Origin: Betaproteobacteria bacterium
GTDB taxonomy: Bacteria; Pseudomonadota; Gammaproteobacteria; Burkholderiales; Casimicrobiaceae
NCBI GenBank assembly: GCA_003153335.1
Contig: PLYG01000430.1
Location: 1,094 to 36,165, forward strand
Length of the DNA: 35,072 bases
Reading direction: 5' to 3'
A program made the position numbers and the translations under genes. The number at the start of each line of letters is the position of its first letter. The first letter of the stretch is position 1. This document shows positions 1-7,424 of this stretch, piece by piece. The notes beneath the pieces are model-generated. The model had not been told where the DNA came from. It saw nothing but the letters and a program-made list of their open reading frames with translations, and did no database searches.

Positions 1-1228
1 CCTCCAAGCGCGCAGCAGCGGCGGCCCGCAACAGGGGTGAGGTGACCTTGGCCAACTTGTCCCGTGCAGCACCCACGAACGCCGCCTTGCTCTCGGCGCT
101 TTCGATGCCGTGTTCCTTCTGCAGTTGGTCGAACAGGAAGTCGAGCACTGTGGGCGCCTTCTCCAGCCGCTGCAGAAAAGCATCGGCCCCTTCCTTCTGC
201 ATCAGGCTGTCCGGGTCCTCGTCTTCCGGGAGCAGCATGAACGCCGCCGATTTGCCCTCGGTCAGCGCCGGGAGCAGCGTATCCAGCGCGCGATTCCCCG
301 CCTTGAGACCAGCCTTGTCGCCATCGAAGCAGAAGATGACCTTCGAGGTGATCTTGAACAACTGCGCGAGCTGTTCAGAGGTAAAGGCGGTGCCCATGCC
401 GGCGACGACATTGAAGATGTGATACTGGTGCAGCATCAGCACGTCCATGTAGCCTTCGACCACGATGGCATACCCGGCTTGACGAATGCTGGCCAGCGCT
501 TCACCCAACCCGTAGAGTTCGCGCCGCTTCTGGAACATCTCCGTTTCGGGGGAGTTCAGGTATTTGCCGGCAGCGCCTTCGCGGTCGTGCAATTGCCGGC
601 CGGCGAACCCGATCAGCTTGCCGCGCGCATTGCGAATCGGAAACATCACCCGGTCATGGAAGCGATCCATGATCTCGCCGGTCGTTTTGTCCAATATCGC
701 GAGGCCGATCTGTTCGAGCATCGGACCGTCATTGGGGAGCGCGGCGGTGAGGGTGCTGCCGGAGGGTGCGTAACCCAAGCCAAAGCGCGCCACCGACTCG
801 CCGGTGAGCTTGCGGGCCTTGAAATAGGCCAGCGCATGGGGGTTGGCGCGGAGTTGCGCGCGAAAGAAGGTTGCGGCCGTCTCGATCAGCGTGTTCTGCT
901 GGCGCTGCAGGTTCGCCTCCGCCAGCATCTCTTCGCTGCGATCCGGCATCGGCATGCCGGCGTCGCTCGCCAACTGGCGCACCGCCTCGGGAAACGAGAG
1001 GCCCACGTAGTCGATCAGGAAGCCGAAGGCGTTGCCGTGCGCGCCGCAGCCGAAGCAGTGATAGAACTGCTTTCTGCCGGTGACGGTGAAGGAGGGCGTT
1101 CGCTCTTTGTGAAACGGGCAGAGGCCAACACAGTCCTGCCCCATCTTCTTCATCTTCACGTACGGCTCGATGAGCGGCAGAATATCGGTGCGGTCAAGGA
1201 CCTGTTCCAAGAAGTCTTGCGGGATCAT
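1..1228 (-). CDS. dnaG: DNA primase DnaG, C-terminus beyond the window
   Basis: Bacterial-type primase, which lays RNA primers for replication. About 409 residues are visible and the frame is still open at base 1. The N-terminal CHC2 zinc finger shows CPFH at about residues 37-40 and CFGCG at about 58-62. The catalytic core carries the TOPRIM signatures EGYMD (about residue 257) and FDGDKAG (about residue 300). The ATG at 1228 is chosen because an upstream ATG at 1236 hits a stop after two codons, and because the protein then begins with the usual MIPQDFL-type DnaG start. It lies exactly 6 nt after a TATAAT, so the mRNA is predicted leaderless. Chromosomal dnaG normally sits with rpsU and rpoD; here the neighbours are small unknown genes, so this is inferred to be the element's own primase. 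Confidence 0.95.
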   Translation of the reverse strand, partial: MIPQDFLEQVLDRTDILPLIEPYVKMKKMGQDCVGLCPFHKERTPSFTVTGRKQFYHCFGCGAHGNAFGFLIDYVGLSFPEAVRQLASDAGMPMPDRSEEMLAEANLQRQQNTLIETAATFFRAQLRANPHALAYFKARKLTGESVARFGLGYAPSGSTLTAALPNDGPMLEQIGLAILDKTTGEIMDRFHDRVMFPIRNARGKLIGFAGRQLHDREGAAGKYLNSPETEMFQKRRELYGLGEALASIRQAGYAIVVEGYMDVLMLHQYHIFNVVAGMGTAFTSEQLAQLFKITSKVIFCFDGDKAGLKAGNRALDTLLPALTEGKSAAFMLLPEDEDPDSLMQKEGADAFLQRLEKAPTVLDFLFDQLQKEHGIESAESKAAFVGAARDKLAKVTSPLLRAAAAARLE

Positions 1229-1256
1229 TGGTCCATTATACCCATAGATGGGAATA
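1229..1256 (-). promoter_or_regulatory. Palindromic operator over the dnaG promoter (site 1)
   Basis: Plus-strand 1237-1256 reads TATACCC-ATAGAT-GGGAATA. Read on the minus strand it ends GGG-TATAAT, and six bases later comes the primase ATG. The right half-site overlaps the -10 box, so a bound protein would block RNA polymerase. No convincing -35 box is visible. It is one of six copies in the window. Confidence 0.75.
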
Positions 1257-1276
1257 CCAATTGCGCGCCAGTCAAG

Positions 1277-1513
1277 CTACATGGCCCGAGCGATGGCCTC
1301 ACGCGCCACCGCCGCCGCTGCCAGTGCCGGATCGGTCAGGGTCTCCCGCACGAGCGTCACCGAAGGCTGGCGGCCGGCGTCACAGCGCCACCGAAAGACC
1401 GAATACCCGGCCGCAATACCATGGTGCCGTTGCTTGTAGTTGATCAATTCAGCTTTGGTCAGTTCCGGACCCGTTGGTGGTAGCGGCACCGGCGGCGGGA
1501 GATGTTGCGTCAT
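1277..1513 (-). CDS. Hypothetical 78-aa protein
   Basis: No family recognised. The N-terminus is proline-rich (first 15 residues), followed by a mixed-charge segment with a short KYK/RH-rich stretch and an alanine-rich helical C-terminus. It lies 23 bp downstream of the 1537-1989 gene and ends about 20 bp before the primase operator, so it probably closes the operon that begins at 2691. A competing plus-strand frame over the same bases has less protein-like composition. Confidence 0.5.
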   Translation of the reverse strand: MTQHLPPPVPLPPTGPELTKAELINYKQRHHGIAAGYSVFRWRCDAGRQPSVTLVRETLTDPALAAAAVAREAIARAM

Positions 1514-1536
1514 GGTGCCTCAAGAGAATCGCGATT

Positions 1537-1989
1537 TCAGAATGCATAACGCGGCGACGGCGGCAACGTAGTTCCGTTCACGACGCGTGACAGGGGGCTT
1601 TCATGGCCGAGGACGCGCATGGCGTTGGCAAAGAATTCGACGTGCTGGTGCTTGCCACGGCGCAATTGCCCGACTTCGAGTTGTTCGGTCCAAAGTGCCG
1701 TGAGGATGCAGATGATACCTACGACAAATGGCTTCACGTCGGCCGAACTGGGCACGTCCAACGCACCGACGCGGTTGTATTCGGTGGGCGAGGGGAGGTG
1801 CGTCTCGCGCTGATCCGGCAACAGTGCTTCGATGATGCCGTCCACGCTGTCGAGGTTGGCCGAGAGGCTGACCGCTTCCGGGATGCCGTCGGCGATGACG
1901 ACCGCGTAGACGCTCGGCGTGGCGCCAAAGGCGCAATACCACTGCGTGGTCACGCGGCGGTGGACCGGGGAGAAGCGCGAAGTATCCAT
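1537..1989 (-). CDS. Hypothetical 150-aa protein
   Basis: No family recognised. The centre looks globular, with alternating hydrophobic residues (a VYAVVIADGIPEAVSL-type strand followed by a helix), and there is a hydrophobic stretch FVVGIICILTALW near residues 87-99 that could be one buried helix. It lies 27 bp after the stop of the 224-aa gene and in the same direction, so it is probably co-transcribed from the promoter at about 2716. The only other long frame here is a plus-strand antisense ORF (1603-2535), which is low-complexity and rejected. Confidence 0.55.
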   Translation of the reverse strand: MDTSRFSPVHRRVTTQWYCAFGATPSVYAVVIADGIPEAVSLSANLDSVDGIIEALLPDQRETHLPSPTEYNRVGALDVPSSADVKPFVVGIICILTALWTEQLEVGQLRRGKHQHVEFFANAMRVLGHESPLSRVVNGTTLPPSPRYAF

Positions 1990-2016
1990 GGTGGGTGGCG
2001 GGTTGGCGCGGGTCGC

Positions 2017-2691
2017 TTATTGGTTACCGGGGACGGGCGTCAGTGGCGCGAAGACCTGCGCCAGTTGCTCGCCGCACGTGGCCAGCCCCTCGACCATGTC
2101 GGGATCGGTAGCGGCACAGAGGAGGGCCGCAAACAGGAATGCTGTTTCGGGCGTGGGTGCAAAGGCCCCGGCGGCCTCCTCTGCGAGGCGTTCTGGACGG
2201 CTCACTTCGGCGATCCAGCAACGAGCGGCGGCAGCGTCCGGTTGGAAGCCGTTGCGCAAGGCAATGGTCCAGTCCGGATGGCGTTCTGTCAGGGCGTAGA
2301 GGAAGAAGTCGAGTCCACCCTGCGTCGGCGGCAACGGCACCGCCGCCGGCTGGTTAGAAGGCGTGATGCAGATGATCACCTCGCGGCCCGCCGCCGTCAG
2401 GGCGCTGTTGTGCGGCCCGATCTGGGTCCACATCGCGCGCTCCAATTCGCGCGCATCGAGCAGGTCAACCGCCCATCCGAACAATACCTCGCAGGCCAAT
2501 GCGGGAAGGAAGGCTGGGTGCGTTTGCTGGCGTAGCCAGTCCACAATGATCGGTGGTGTCGCCGCGAAATCGGCCGGGGCGACTGCGCCGGCGGGCGCTG
2601 CTGCGGTTGCGCCGGCGGGCGCGAGCACTGCTTCACCGGCGCCGATGTACGGCGCCGAGGTTTCTGGTTGGGGAAAGGTAAGGTCGTTCAT
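2017..2691 (-). CDS. Hypothetical 224-aa protein
   Basis: Family not recognised. The first 45 residues are an Ala/Pro/Gly-rich, probably disordered tail; the rest looks globular and helical with several Trp residues. The ATG at 2691 has a GGAG ribosome site 7-10 nt upstream and a TATAAT 19 nt upstream. It is therefore the one operator-controlled gene in the window with an ordinary leader. It appears to head a three-gene minus-strand unit with the 150-aa and 78-aa genes. Confidence 0.6.
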   Translation of the reverse strand: MNDLTFPQPETSAPYIGAGEAVLAPAGATAAAPAGAVAPADFAATPPIIVDWLRQQTHPAFLPALACEVLFGWAVDLLDARELERAMWTQIGPHNSALTAAGREVIICITPSNQPAAVPLPPTQGGLDFFLYALTERHPDWTIALRNGFQPDAAAARCWIAEVSRPERLAEEAAGAFAPTPETAFLFAALLCAATDPDMVEGLATCGEQLAQVFAPLTPVPGNQ

Positions 2692-2710
2692 GTTGGTCTC
2701 CGGCGTGGCG

Positions 2711-2734
2711 ATTATATCCCCAAATATGGGTATA
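2711..2734 (-). promoter_or_regulatory. Palindromic operator and promoter (site 2)
   Basis: Plus-strand 2715-2734 reads TATCCCC-AAATAT-GGGTATA. On the minus strand the -10 TATAAT is 2716-2711, displaced by two bases relative to the other sites (GGGGA-TATAAT). The downstream gene has a 19-nt gap and a Shine-Dalgarno sequence. A further GATACCTGTGGGTAC-like sequence at 2752-2766 might be a weak second half-site pair. Confidence 0.7.
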
Positions 2735-2767
2735 CCTCCAGCGATACCTGTGGGTACCGCTGTCGGG

Positions 2768-3982
2768 TCAGGGTTTGGTCGCGACCGCCTTCACGGCGGC
2801 GCCGGTTGGCTGCAATGATGCGGGGACGCGCTGATAGACAACCAGCACCGTATTGGGATCGCGCGGGAACGCACTGGCGTGCCACAACACCGGCGCATCC
2901 TTCCTTGGCGGCGGGGTGGTGACCGCGCGCCGCAACGCGGGCAGTTCGGCGGTCGTGGCTGACACCAAGACCTCCACTTGCGTTGGCTGTGCCGGCGAAC
3001 CGGCGCATATCAGGTGCAGATGAGTGGCCTTGGCAAAGGGGCCGGTGGGTGCCTTCAGGACCCGGAATTCACTGTTCAGGGGCGGCGGCAAGTCAGCGCC
3101 GGCCAAGTCGGCGGCCCTCTTCTGGGCTGCCGCATCCGCCTGCGCGTCCGGCTCCGTGCCCGGCGGCCTGCCCGGAACCTCGTCCTGCAATCCGGCTTTC
3201 GTCAAGCCCACACGAAACTCTGCGCAGCTCAAGGTAAGTAATACGCCGAATACACTCAATGGCGCCGGTCCGCCATTGGGCGCTCCAGCCGTCTGGCTGG
3301 GTACCGCTGCGGCTTGGGCTTTCTTTGCGCCGGCGCGAGCGGCGGCGATGGCTTGGGCCGCAGAGACGGGGGCGGCAGCAGCGCGGGTGGCCGGCGGTGC
3401 TGGGTGCGGCAGGGGTGGTTTGCCGTTGCGGGCGGCGGCGGGACCGGTGGCCGGCGTTGTGCTGACGGCGCGGCTAATGGCTGGAGCGGGCGCGGGGGAA
3501 CCGCGATAGATCACGAGGGTGCCCAACGGGGTCGCTGTGGCGGAGACTTGCCACCCACTGCCCAACGGCCACACCGGACCCGCTTTGGCGCCGAATTTGG
3601 CATCGAGCGCCGGCGTCACCTGCGCAATGGCGGCGGCGGGGCCCTCCAGTGCAATTTCGACGCGCTCTAGCTGTAGGGTATTGCGGTGGCAAGCAACGCG
3701 CACGGTCGTCGCCGCAGCGAATGGCGCCGGCAGTGGTCGGGTCGCGGTGAACAGACCCTGCCCCCGGCCGAGCTTCTGCTTGCCTTCGCGCAGACCGGCC
3801 TTTCTGAGGCCATTGAAGAACGGCTGGCAGCCTTGTTGCAGCGGGGCGCCGAACAATTCCGCACGGGCGACCGGGGCGCGGCGAGTCTGTGCTTGTAAGC
3901 CGGGCGCGGTCGGGGTGGCCGGGGCGGCGAATGCCGTCGGGATCAATACCGTGAGGGTGGACAAGAGCGCGAGCTTCAGCAT
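2768..3982 (-). CDS. Secreted protein with two copies of one domain
   Basis: 404 residues from the ATG at 3982, chosen over an upstream in-frame ATG (4030) because it begins with a clear Sec signal peptide (MLKLALLSTL..., probable cleavage after AFA near residue 19) and has AGGA 7 nt upstream. The mature part holds two related modules of about 110-130 residues, at about 43-175 and 260-395, joined by an Ala/Pro-rich linker. Each module has a Cys followed by a KAGL helix (CQPFFNGLRKAGL; CAEFRVGLTKAGL), then a PFAxATxxxxxC strand with a second Cys, and ends in a (V/L)VIY or VVYQR strand. The paired cysteines suggest one disulfide per domain in the periplasm. Function is unknown. Confidence 0.7.
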   Translation of the reverse strand: MLKLALLSTLTVLIPTAFAAPATPTAPGLQAQTRRAPVARAELFGAPLQQGCQPFFNGLRKAGLREGKQKLGRGQGLFTATRPLPAPFAAATTVRVACHRNTLQLERVEIALEGPAAAIAQVTPALDAKFGAKAGPVWPLGSGWQVSATATPLGTLVIYRGSPAPAPAISRAVSTTPATGPAAARNGKPPLPHPAPPATRAAAAPVSAAQAIAAARAGAKKAQAAAVPSQTAGAPNGGPAPLSVFGVLLTLSCAEFRVGLTKAGLQDEVPGRPPGTEPDAQADAAAQKRAADLAGADLPPPLNSEFRVLKAPTGPFAKATHLHLICAGSPAQPTQVEVLVSATTAELPALRRAVTTPPPRKDAPVLWHASAFPRDPNTVLVVYQRVPASLQPTGAAVKAVATKP

Positions 3983-4034
3983 GGAAATCCTAGTAAGTGG
4001 TTGGGTGGTTCTGGGCCGGGCGGCGATCAAGCCA

Positions 4035-4319
4035 CTACGTTGTCGGAGCGCCCCGGCGCGGCGCGAAGGGATGGGCGTTGCGACTGCGCGAAAGGCGGCC
4101 GGCGCGATGGCGGCGCAGAAGAAGAGGGTAGGCGCGGGCCAGCTGAATCACGCCCAAGATCAGGCAGACGAGCGCGAGATCGTAGTTGGCTTGGCCCCGT
4201 TGAAGTCCGTAGGCAAATAACGCGCAAGCCAAGAACAGGCATACGGCCGCCGTGCCCACCGGGTTGCGGGAAAGACGCAAGCGCTGCCGGTGCGCGCGTA
4301 GACGGGATCGCATCATCAT
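4035..4319 (-). CDS. Small two-TM membrane protein
   Basis: 94 residues. The N-terminus is Arg-rich (about eight Arg/His in the first 18), followed by two hydrophobic segments, at about 22-38 (AAVCLFLACALFAYG) and 47-66, and an Arg-rich tail. By the positive-inside rule both ends should be cytoplasmic. Its ATG overlaps the stop of the exonuclease gene (ATGA), so translation is probably coupled. No family recognised. Confidence 0.65.
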   Translation of the reverse strand: MMMRSRLRAHRQRLRLSRNPVGTAAVCLFLACALFAYGLQRGQANYDLALVCLILGVIQLARAYPLLLRRHRAGRLSRSRNAHPFAPRRGAPTT

Positions 4320-5368
4320 GCGGCCTCCTCCAGTTCTGAATACTGAGCGGCTGCCAGCGCCTGCTGCAGTGGGTGCTGATGCGCCGAGAGCGCGCTGTGG
4401 TAGTCGAAGGATGGAACGAATTCGGCTAACCGGCCTGCAGCCTGCTTGAGTTCCAGCTCCCTGAGGATCGCCAACGCCTCCGCGCGGTCGGGGCGATCAA
4501 TCCACAAAAAGGTCGTGGGCTGCAACGGTGGCGACTGGGTCCAATCCATCAACTGGCAATTGCGGTGAAACATGGCGCGCGTCTCGGCGCTCGCCAGTCG
4601 TTGCTGGATCACGCCCTTTGCAGTGTGCTCTCCGCGATCCACGGCGCTCCAGAAGCGTTCTACCGATCCGAACTCAGCCAACAGCTTGGCGGCAGTATGC
4701 AAACCGACGCCGTCCACGCCGCTGATATTGTCGGAAACATCCCCGGCCAGCGCTTTGGCTTGGATAAAGGCTGCTGGCGACTGGTAGCCGAATTTCCCCC
4801 CAGCCGTCGGCAGGTCTGCTTCACCCACCCACCGTGCATTCTCGCCGTGCACATACAACCGTACGTTAGGACCGACGATTTGCAGCCAGTCGCCGTCCTT
4901 CGAAATCGCCGTCACGGGCCCATGGCGCGCGACGCGCGGCGCCAGATGTCCAGCAACGTCGTCCGCCTCCTCGTCTACAGCAATTATCTGCGGCATGCCC
5001 AATCGATGCCACAACCCGCGCAGGACCGGCACCTGCTGCCGAAAGGCTTCCTTCATCGCGAGGTGGTCGGGATCGACGGAGCGCTGCTTGTAGTCCGGAT
5101 AGAGGTCGTAGCGCCACTGCGCGCGGCCAGCCCAGAGCAGCACCGGCAGTAACCGGTGGTCTGGATATTCGTTCTGCACCGTGTGCAATGCAAAGAGCAA
5201 TGAATCGACCATCCCGTGAACTGCGCCGTTGGGAAACCCGGCCTTGGTGTGCCATGCACGATGGCGCCGCTCGCTGCGCAGTTTCGGCGGGTAGTGCCGG
5301 GCCGCCGCCGTCATTCCCATGGAGTTGGCATCGATCAACACCGTATGTTGAATCCTGCGAGCGCTCAC
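4316..5368 (-). CDS. 5'-3' exonuclease, FEN/PIN-like (Pol I N-domain type)
   Basis: 350 residues, structure-specific 5' nuclease of the kind that removes primers or flaps. Metal-binding acidic positions typical of the family are visible: LIDAN at 11-15, the YKQRS arch region at 93-97, DEEADD at 132-137 and SKDGD at 156-160. They are followed by the helix-3-turn-helix DNA-binding motif GDVSDNISGVDGVG at 209-222. There is no polymerase domain, so this is a stand-alone exonuclease as in phages. The start is taken as GTG 5368, overlapping the upstream stop as GTGA; an upstream ATG at 5557 would add a 63-residue Arg/Gly-rich stretch that is antisense to nothing conserved. Together with DnaG it suggests self-encoded replication functions. 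Confidence 0.88.
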   Translation of the reverse strand: MSARRIQHTVLIDANSMGMTAAARHYPPKLRSERRHRAWHTKAGFPNGAVHGMVDSLLFALHTVQNEYPDHRLLPVLLWAGRAQWRYDLYPDYKQRSVDPDHLAMKEAFRQQVPVLRGLWHRLGMPQIIAVDEEADDVAGHLAPRVARHGPVTAISKDGDWLQIVGPNVRLYVHGENARWVGEADLPTAGGKFGYQSPAAFIQAKALAGDVSDNISGVDGVGLHTAAKLLAEFGSVERFWSAVDRGEHTAKGVIQQRLASAETRAMFHRNCQLMDWTQSPPLQPTTFLWIDRPDRAEALAILRELELKQAAGRLAEFVPSFDYHSALSAHQHPLQQALAAAQYSELEEAA

Positions 5369-5697
5369 GAGCCCACCTTGCGCATCAGCCACGTCCGTCT
5401 CTGGTGAGCGGCGAGCCGTGCTCGTTCGGCCTCGAATGCGCGCCAGCAAAGCAGTGCGCGCTGGAATTCCGCCACACCGAACACCGCGCACAGGGAAAAG
5501 CACGTCCCGGCCAGGATTGGTTCCGCCACCGCCAACACGTCGATCCAGATCGCGCACCCGCCGAAGAGTACAAGGCTGCGCTGCAGGTGGCCGCGTCCAT
5601 CGCGCTGCTGGGCGCGATAGTCCATGGCGAACACCTCCTCGCCCGCCACGGAGCGGGGGGCAAACACAAGCGCAAAGGTTGAGGGTTGGTCAGTCAT
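5365..5697 (-). CDS. Small membrane protein, 110 aa
   Basis: Start at ATG 5697. Two hydrophobic stretches lie at about residues 41-58 (LVLFGGCAIWIDVLAVAE) and 61-77, followed by an Arg-rich tail. The gene overlaps the exonuclease start by GTGA and so heads the run membrane protein, exonuclease, membrane protein. The same frame is open back to 6195, but the intervening 167 codons are Pro/Arg-rich and not protein-like, so the short form is preferred. No family recognised. Confidence 0.6.
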   Translation of the reverse strand: MTDQPSTFALVFAPRSVAGEEVFAMDYRAQQRDGRGHLQRSLVLFGGCAIWIDVLAVAEPILAGTCFSLCAVFGVAEFQRALLCWRAFEAERARLAAHQRRTWLMRKVGS

Positions 5698-6002
5698 GAT
5701 ATAGCCGCAATTATCACCCGAGCGAACAGGGCGCAACACATCCTGAGCACACAAAAAAACACTCCGCCGTTCGGGATAGTGGTATCGAGCCGGGCCCGAG
5801 GCTGGCAGAAGGCGTGAAAAAGCGTCTATGGCGCGGTGATTGAGGAGGCTGATCGACGGGCACTGCACGCAAAAGTTGGTCGGGGATGCGAGGAGACTCG
5901 ACCCCAGCTCTTCGAAGACGGCGAGACGGCGTTCGCCTGCAAGCGGCCCTCGCTCCCCACCTCGGCCGTGGTCCGGCAACGGCGGCGGGTCCCCAGTCGG
6001 GC
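5698..6002. other. Intergenic stretch with no supported gene
   Basis: All frames are either broken or Pro/Arg-rich. The minus strand just upstream of 5697 carries GGGTGATAAT, which resembles the GGG-TATAAT right half of the element operator with one inserted base, but no left half is present. A run of seven T (minus strand) lies near 5750. Confidence 0.4.
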
Positions 6003-6195
6003 CTATGGCGAAGCGGCGGGAGGAGCGTCGAAATCGATCAGGACAGGGCCGATCTGTCGGTAGGCTGCAAGCCGGTGCTGGCGCCGCGCAGGATAGTAAG
6101 CTGGCCAACGCAACGGCCGCGAGCACAAATATCGACAATCCGGCCATCGTCTGATCAATCGGCGCCGCACCCCAATCGAACACCCTGCTGCTCAT
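6003..6195 (-). pseudogene. Small TM protein gene, apparently frameshifted
   Basis: ATG 6195 opens a frame with a TM helix at about residues 17-34 (AGLSIFVLAAVALAS). After it, that frame turns into low-quality Pro/Arg sequence, while the +1 frame becomes strongly protein-like (ending AYRQIGPVLIDFDAPPAASP and a TAG at 6005-6003). Joining the frames near 6090-6110 gives a sensible protein of about 63 aa: a single-TM helix with a basic then acidic tail. This could be a real mutation, a sequencing error or a frameshifting site; it cannot be told from here. Confidence 0.45.
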
Positions 6196-6212
6196 GGCGA
6201 CAAAGGACCCTC

Positions 6213-6239
6213 TCGTTCCGGTCTATATTACCGGAACGA
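6213..6239 (-). promoter_or_regulatory. Perfect 10-bp-arm palindrome, probable operator
   Basis: TCGTTCCGGT, then a 7-nt AT-rich spacer (CTATATT), then ACCGGAACGA. Read on the minus strand the spacer contributes TAATAT, a plausible -10, and the ATG at 6195 follows after 17 nt. The sequence is unrelated to the TATNCCC operator family, so a different regulator is implied. Confidence 0.6.
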
Positions 6240-6303
6240 ACAAGTCCATAACCGTATGTGTTGGTGTTTCTTTGCGGCGATGTCTCACCGCACCGAACGA
6301 GTT

Positions 6304-6642
6304 TCAGCCCGTCGGCTGCTCCTCTGCCGGCGGCAGCAGGGGGCGCAGACCATGGACGATCCGCATCATTTCCGTGTGCATGCGCTCGTCGGCCGGGTCC
6401 TGCCAGCGCCCTGTGCCCGGAATGGTCGAGAATTGCTTCAGGGATGACGCGTCCAGTGCCGGCATGTTGGCGGCGCGCCCAACGAAGTCCGCCGCCGCCG
6501 GCGCCAGCACCCGCTCGTTCCACGCCCGGACCGCCTGTTCCGCAGCCGTTGCCGTGTCGGTATCGTCGAACAAACCTGATTCCAACCCACATTTGTTGCA
6601 GCGCACTTTGGCGTCGGTGTGGTCGTGTTCACCAATGAACAC
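6304..6642 (-). CDS. Lar-like zinc protein, probably 5'-truncated
   Basis: 112 residues from a GTG at 6642. Residues 12-40 match the second half of Lar (restriction alleviation) proteins: AKVRCNKCGLES, an acidic loop, then EQAVRAWNER. The first CPFCG zinc half expected of Lar is missing; upstream sequence runs straight into an integrase fragment on the other strand. The C-terminal 70 residues (helical, ending PPAEEQPTG) are not typical of Lar. Lar itself relieves type I restriction, but a protein lacking half the zinc site may be inactive. Confidence 0.55.
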   Translation of the reverse strand: MFIGEHDHTDAKVRCNKCGLESGLFDDTDTATAAEQAVRAWNERVLAPAAADFVGRAANMPALDASSLKQFSTIPGTGRWQDPADERMHTEMMRIVHGLRPLLPPAEEQPTG

Positions 6643-6935
6643 GCCGCTACCTTCACCAGAACGAGATTGACAAGCTCCTGACCGCCGCAGAGGCATCGCC
6701 CCGGTATGGGCAGCGAAACTACTTGTTGGTGCTGTTAGCCCTACGGCATGCACTCCGCATTTCCGAGGTGGTCGATCTGCGGCTCGCCGACATCGACCTC
6801 AGTGCCGGGCGCATCTTTTATCGGCGTCTCAAGGGCTCTCGGTGAGTAACACGCACCCGATAGAGGGCGACGAAATTCGGTCGGCGCGTAAGTGGCTGCA
6901 GGAACGTCCGGAGCCTTCGAGGATATGGCTCTTCG
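6636..6935 (+). pseudogene. Tyrosine recombinase fragment (FimB/XerD-like)
   Basis: The plus frame from 6636 reads like the start of an integrase catalytic domain, with NEIDKLLTAAEAS, then ALRHALRISEVVDLR carrying the first catalytic Arg, then IDLSAGRIFYRRLKGS. It hits TGA at 6843, but the next frame continues the family pattern (SNTHPIEGDEIRSARKWLQE, about 6844-6935). A one-base frameshift therefore lies at the TGA. The C-terminal H-R-H/W-Y residues and the N-terminal core-binding domain are absent. Both ends abut broken minus-strand genes. Confidence 0.75.
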
Positions 6936-7424
6936 ATGTTGGGTGCCACAGCGTGAGGGGCGAGGAAAGCGATTCGCTGAACTGCAGATACTGGTTGGCG
7001 TAGGGTGCGCGCAGGAACCGGGCCGGAATATTTTCCCCTATGTCTGTCTTGAGCAGAGCAGCATCCAGTGCGGCGGTTGGCTGTAGCAGGTAGCGTCCGT
7101 CATTGCGCCAACGCATGTAGTCCAGTACCCAGAACCCGTTGCCCAGATGGTTCTGGTGCTCCGAGCCAAGCATTTCTTCCATCAACTCCCTGAACGAAGG
7201 GTGGCGTTGCATCAATTTTGGAATGGCCCACTGATTGAGTGGGTTGCGCTGCAACTCTTCGATCACGGCCGCGTACGTCGCCTCGCCAAGGGTCAGCTCA
7301 TGGGGATCGTGGCCGCCAAAGCTGTGACCGACCGCTTGGGCGAGCCGCTCGTTGGCCGCTTCGAAGCGGTACGGGTGCGGACGATCTGCGGGTCATTCCC
7401 GATCATCTTGGTTTCGTCGGGCAT
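6829..7424 (-). pseudogene. Truncated, frameshifted paralogue of the 7424-8593 gene
   Basis: The frame 7266-6912 aligns along its length with residues of the neighbouring 389-aa protein. Shared positions include (R/K)HPSFR, a LDY(M/L)RWR core, NTDI/KTDI-xEx-IPA, and SSP(Y/L)...HxFEG versus HILEG. Homology extends upstream (PHPYRF... to YAAVIEEL), but in a frame that needs a one-base correction near 7378 to join the start MPDETKMIGNDP at ATG 7424. That ATG overlaps the stop of the intact copy (TGATG). Similarity ends near 6912, where the integrase fragment begins on the other strand. The tail to the stop at 6829 is antisense of that fragment. Confidence 0.75.

Noticed and set aside
110-1483. 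457-aa plus-strand open frame
   Set aside because: It is antisense to dnaG, which has unmistakable zinc-finger and TOPRIM motifs; long antisense frames are expected in GC-rich DNA.
1603-2535. 310-aa plus-strand open frame
   Set aside because: Arg/Gly-rich, no motif, and antisense to two minus-strand genes with proper start context, one of them behind operator site 2.
5365-6195. Single 276-aa minus-strand gene
   Set aside because: The middle 130 codons are Pro/Arg-rich and implausible; a short gene from 5697 and a frameshifted small gene at 6195-6003 fit better.
6304-6642. Functional Lar restriction-alleviation protein
   Set aside because: The first CPFCG zinc half is missing, so only a Lar-like relic or derivative is claimed.
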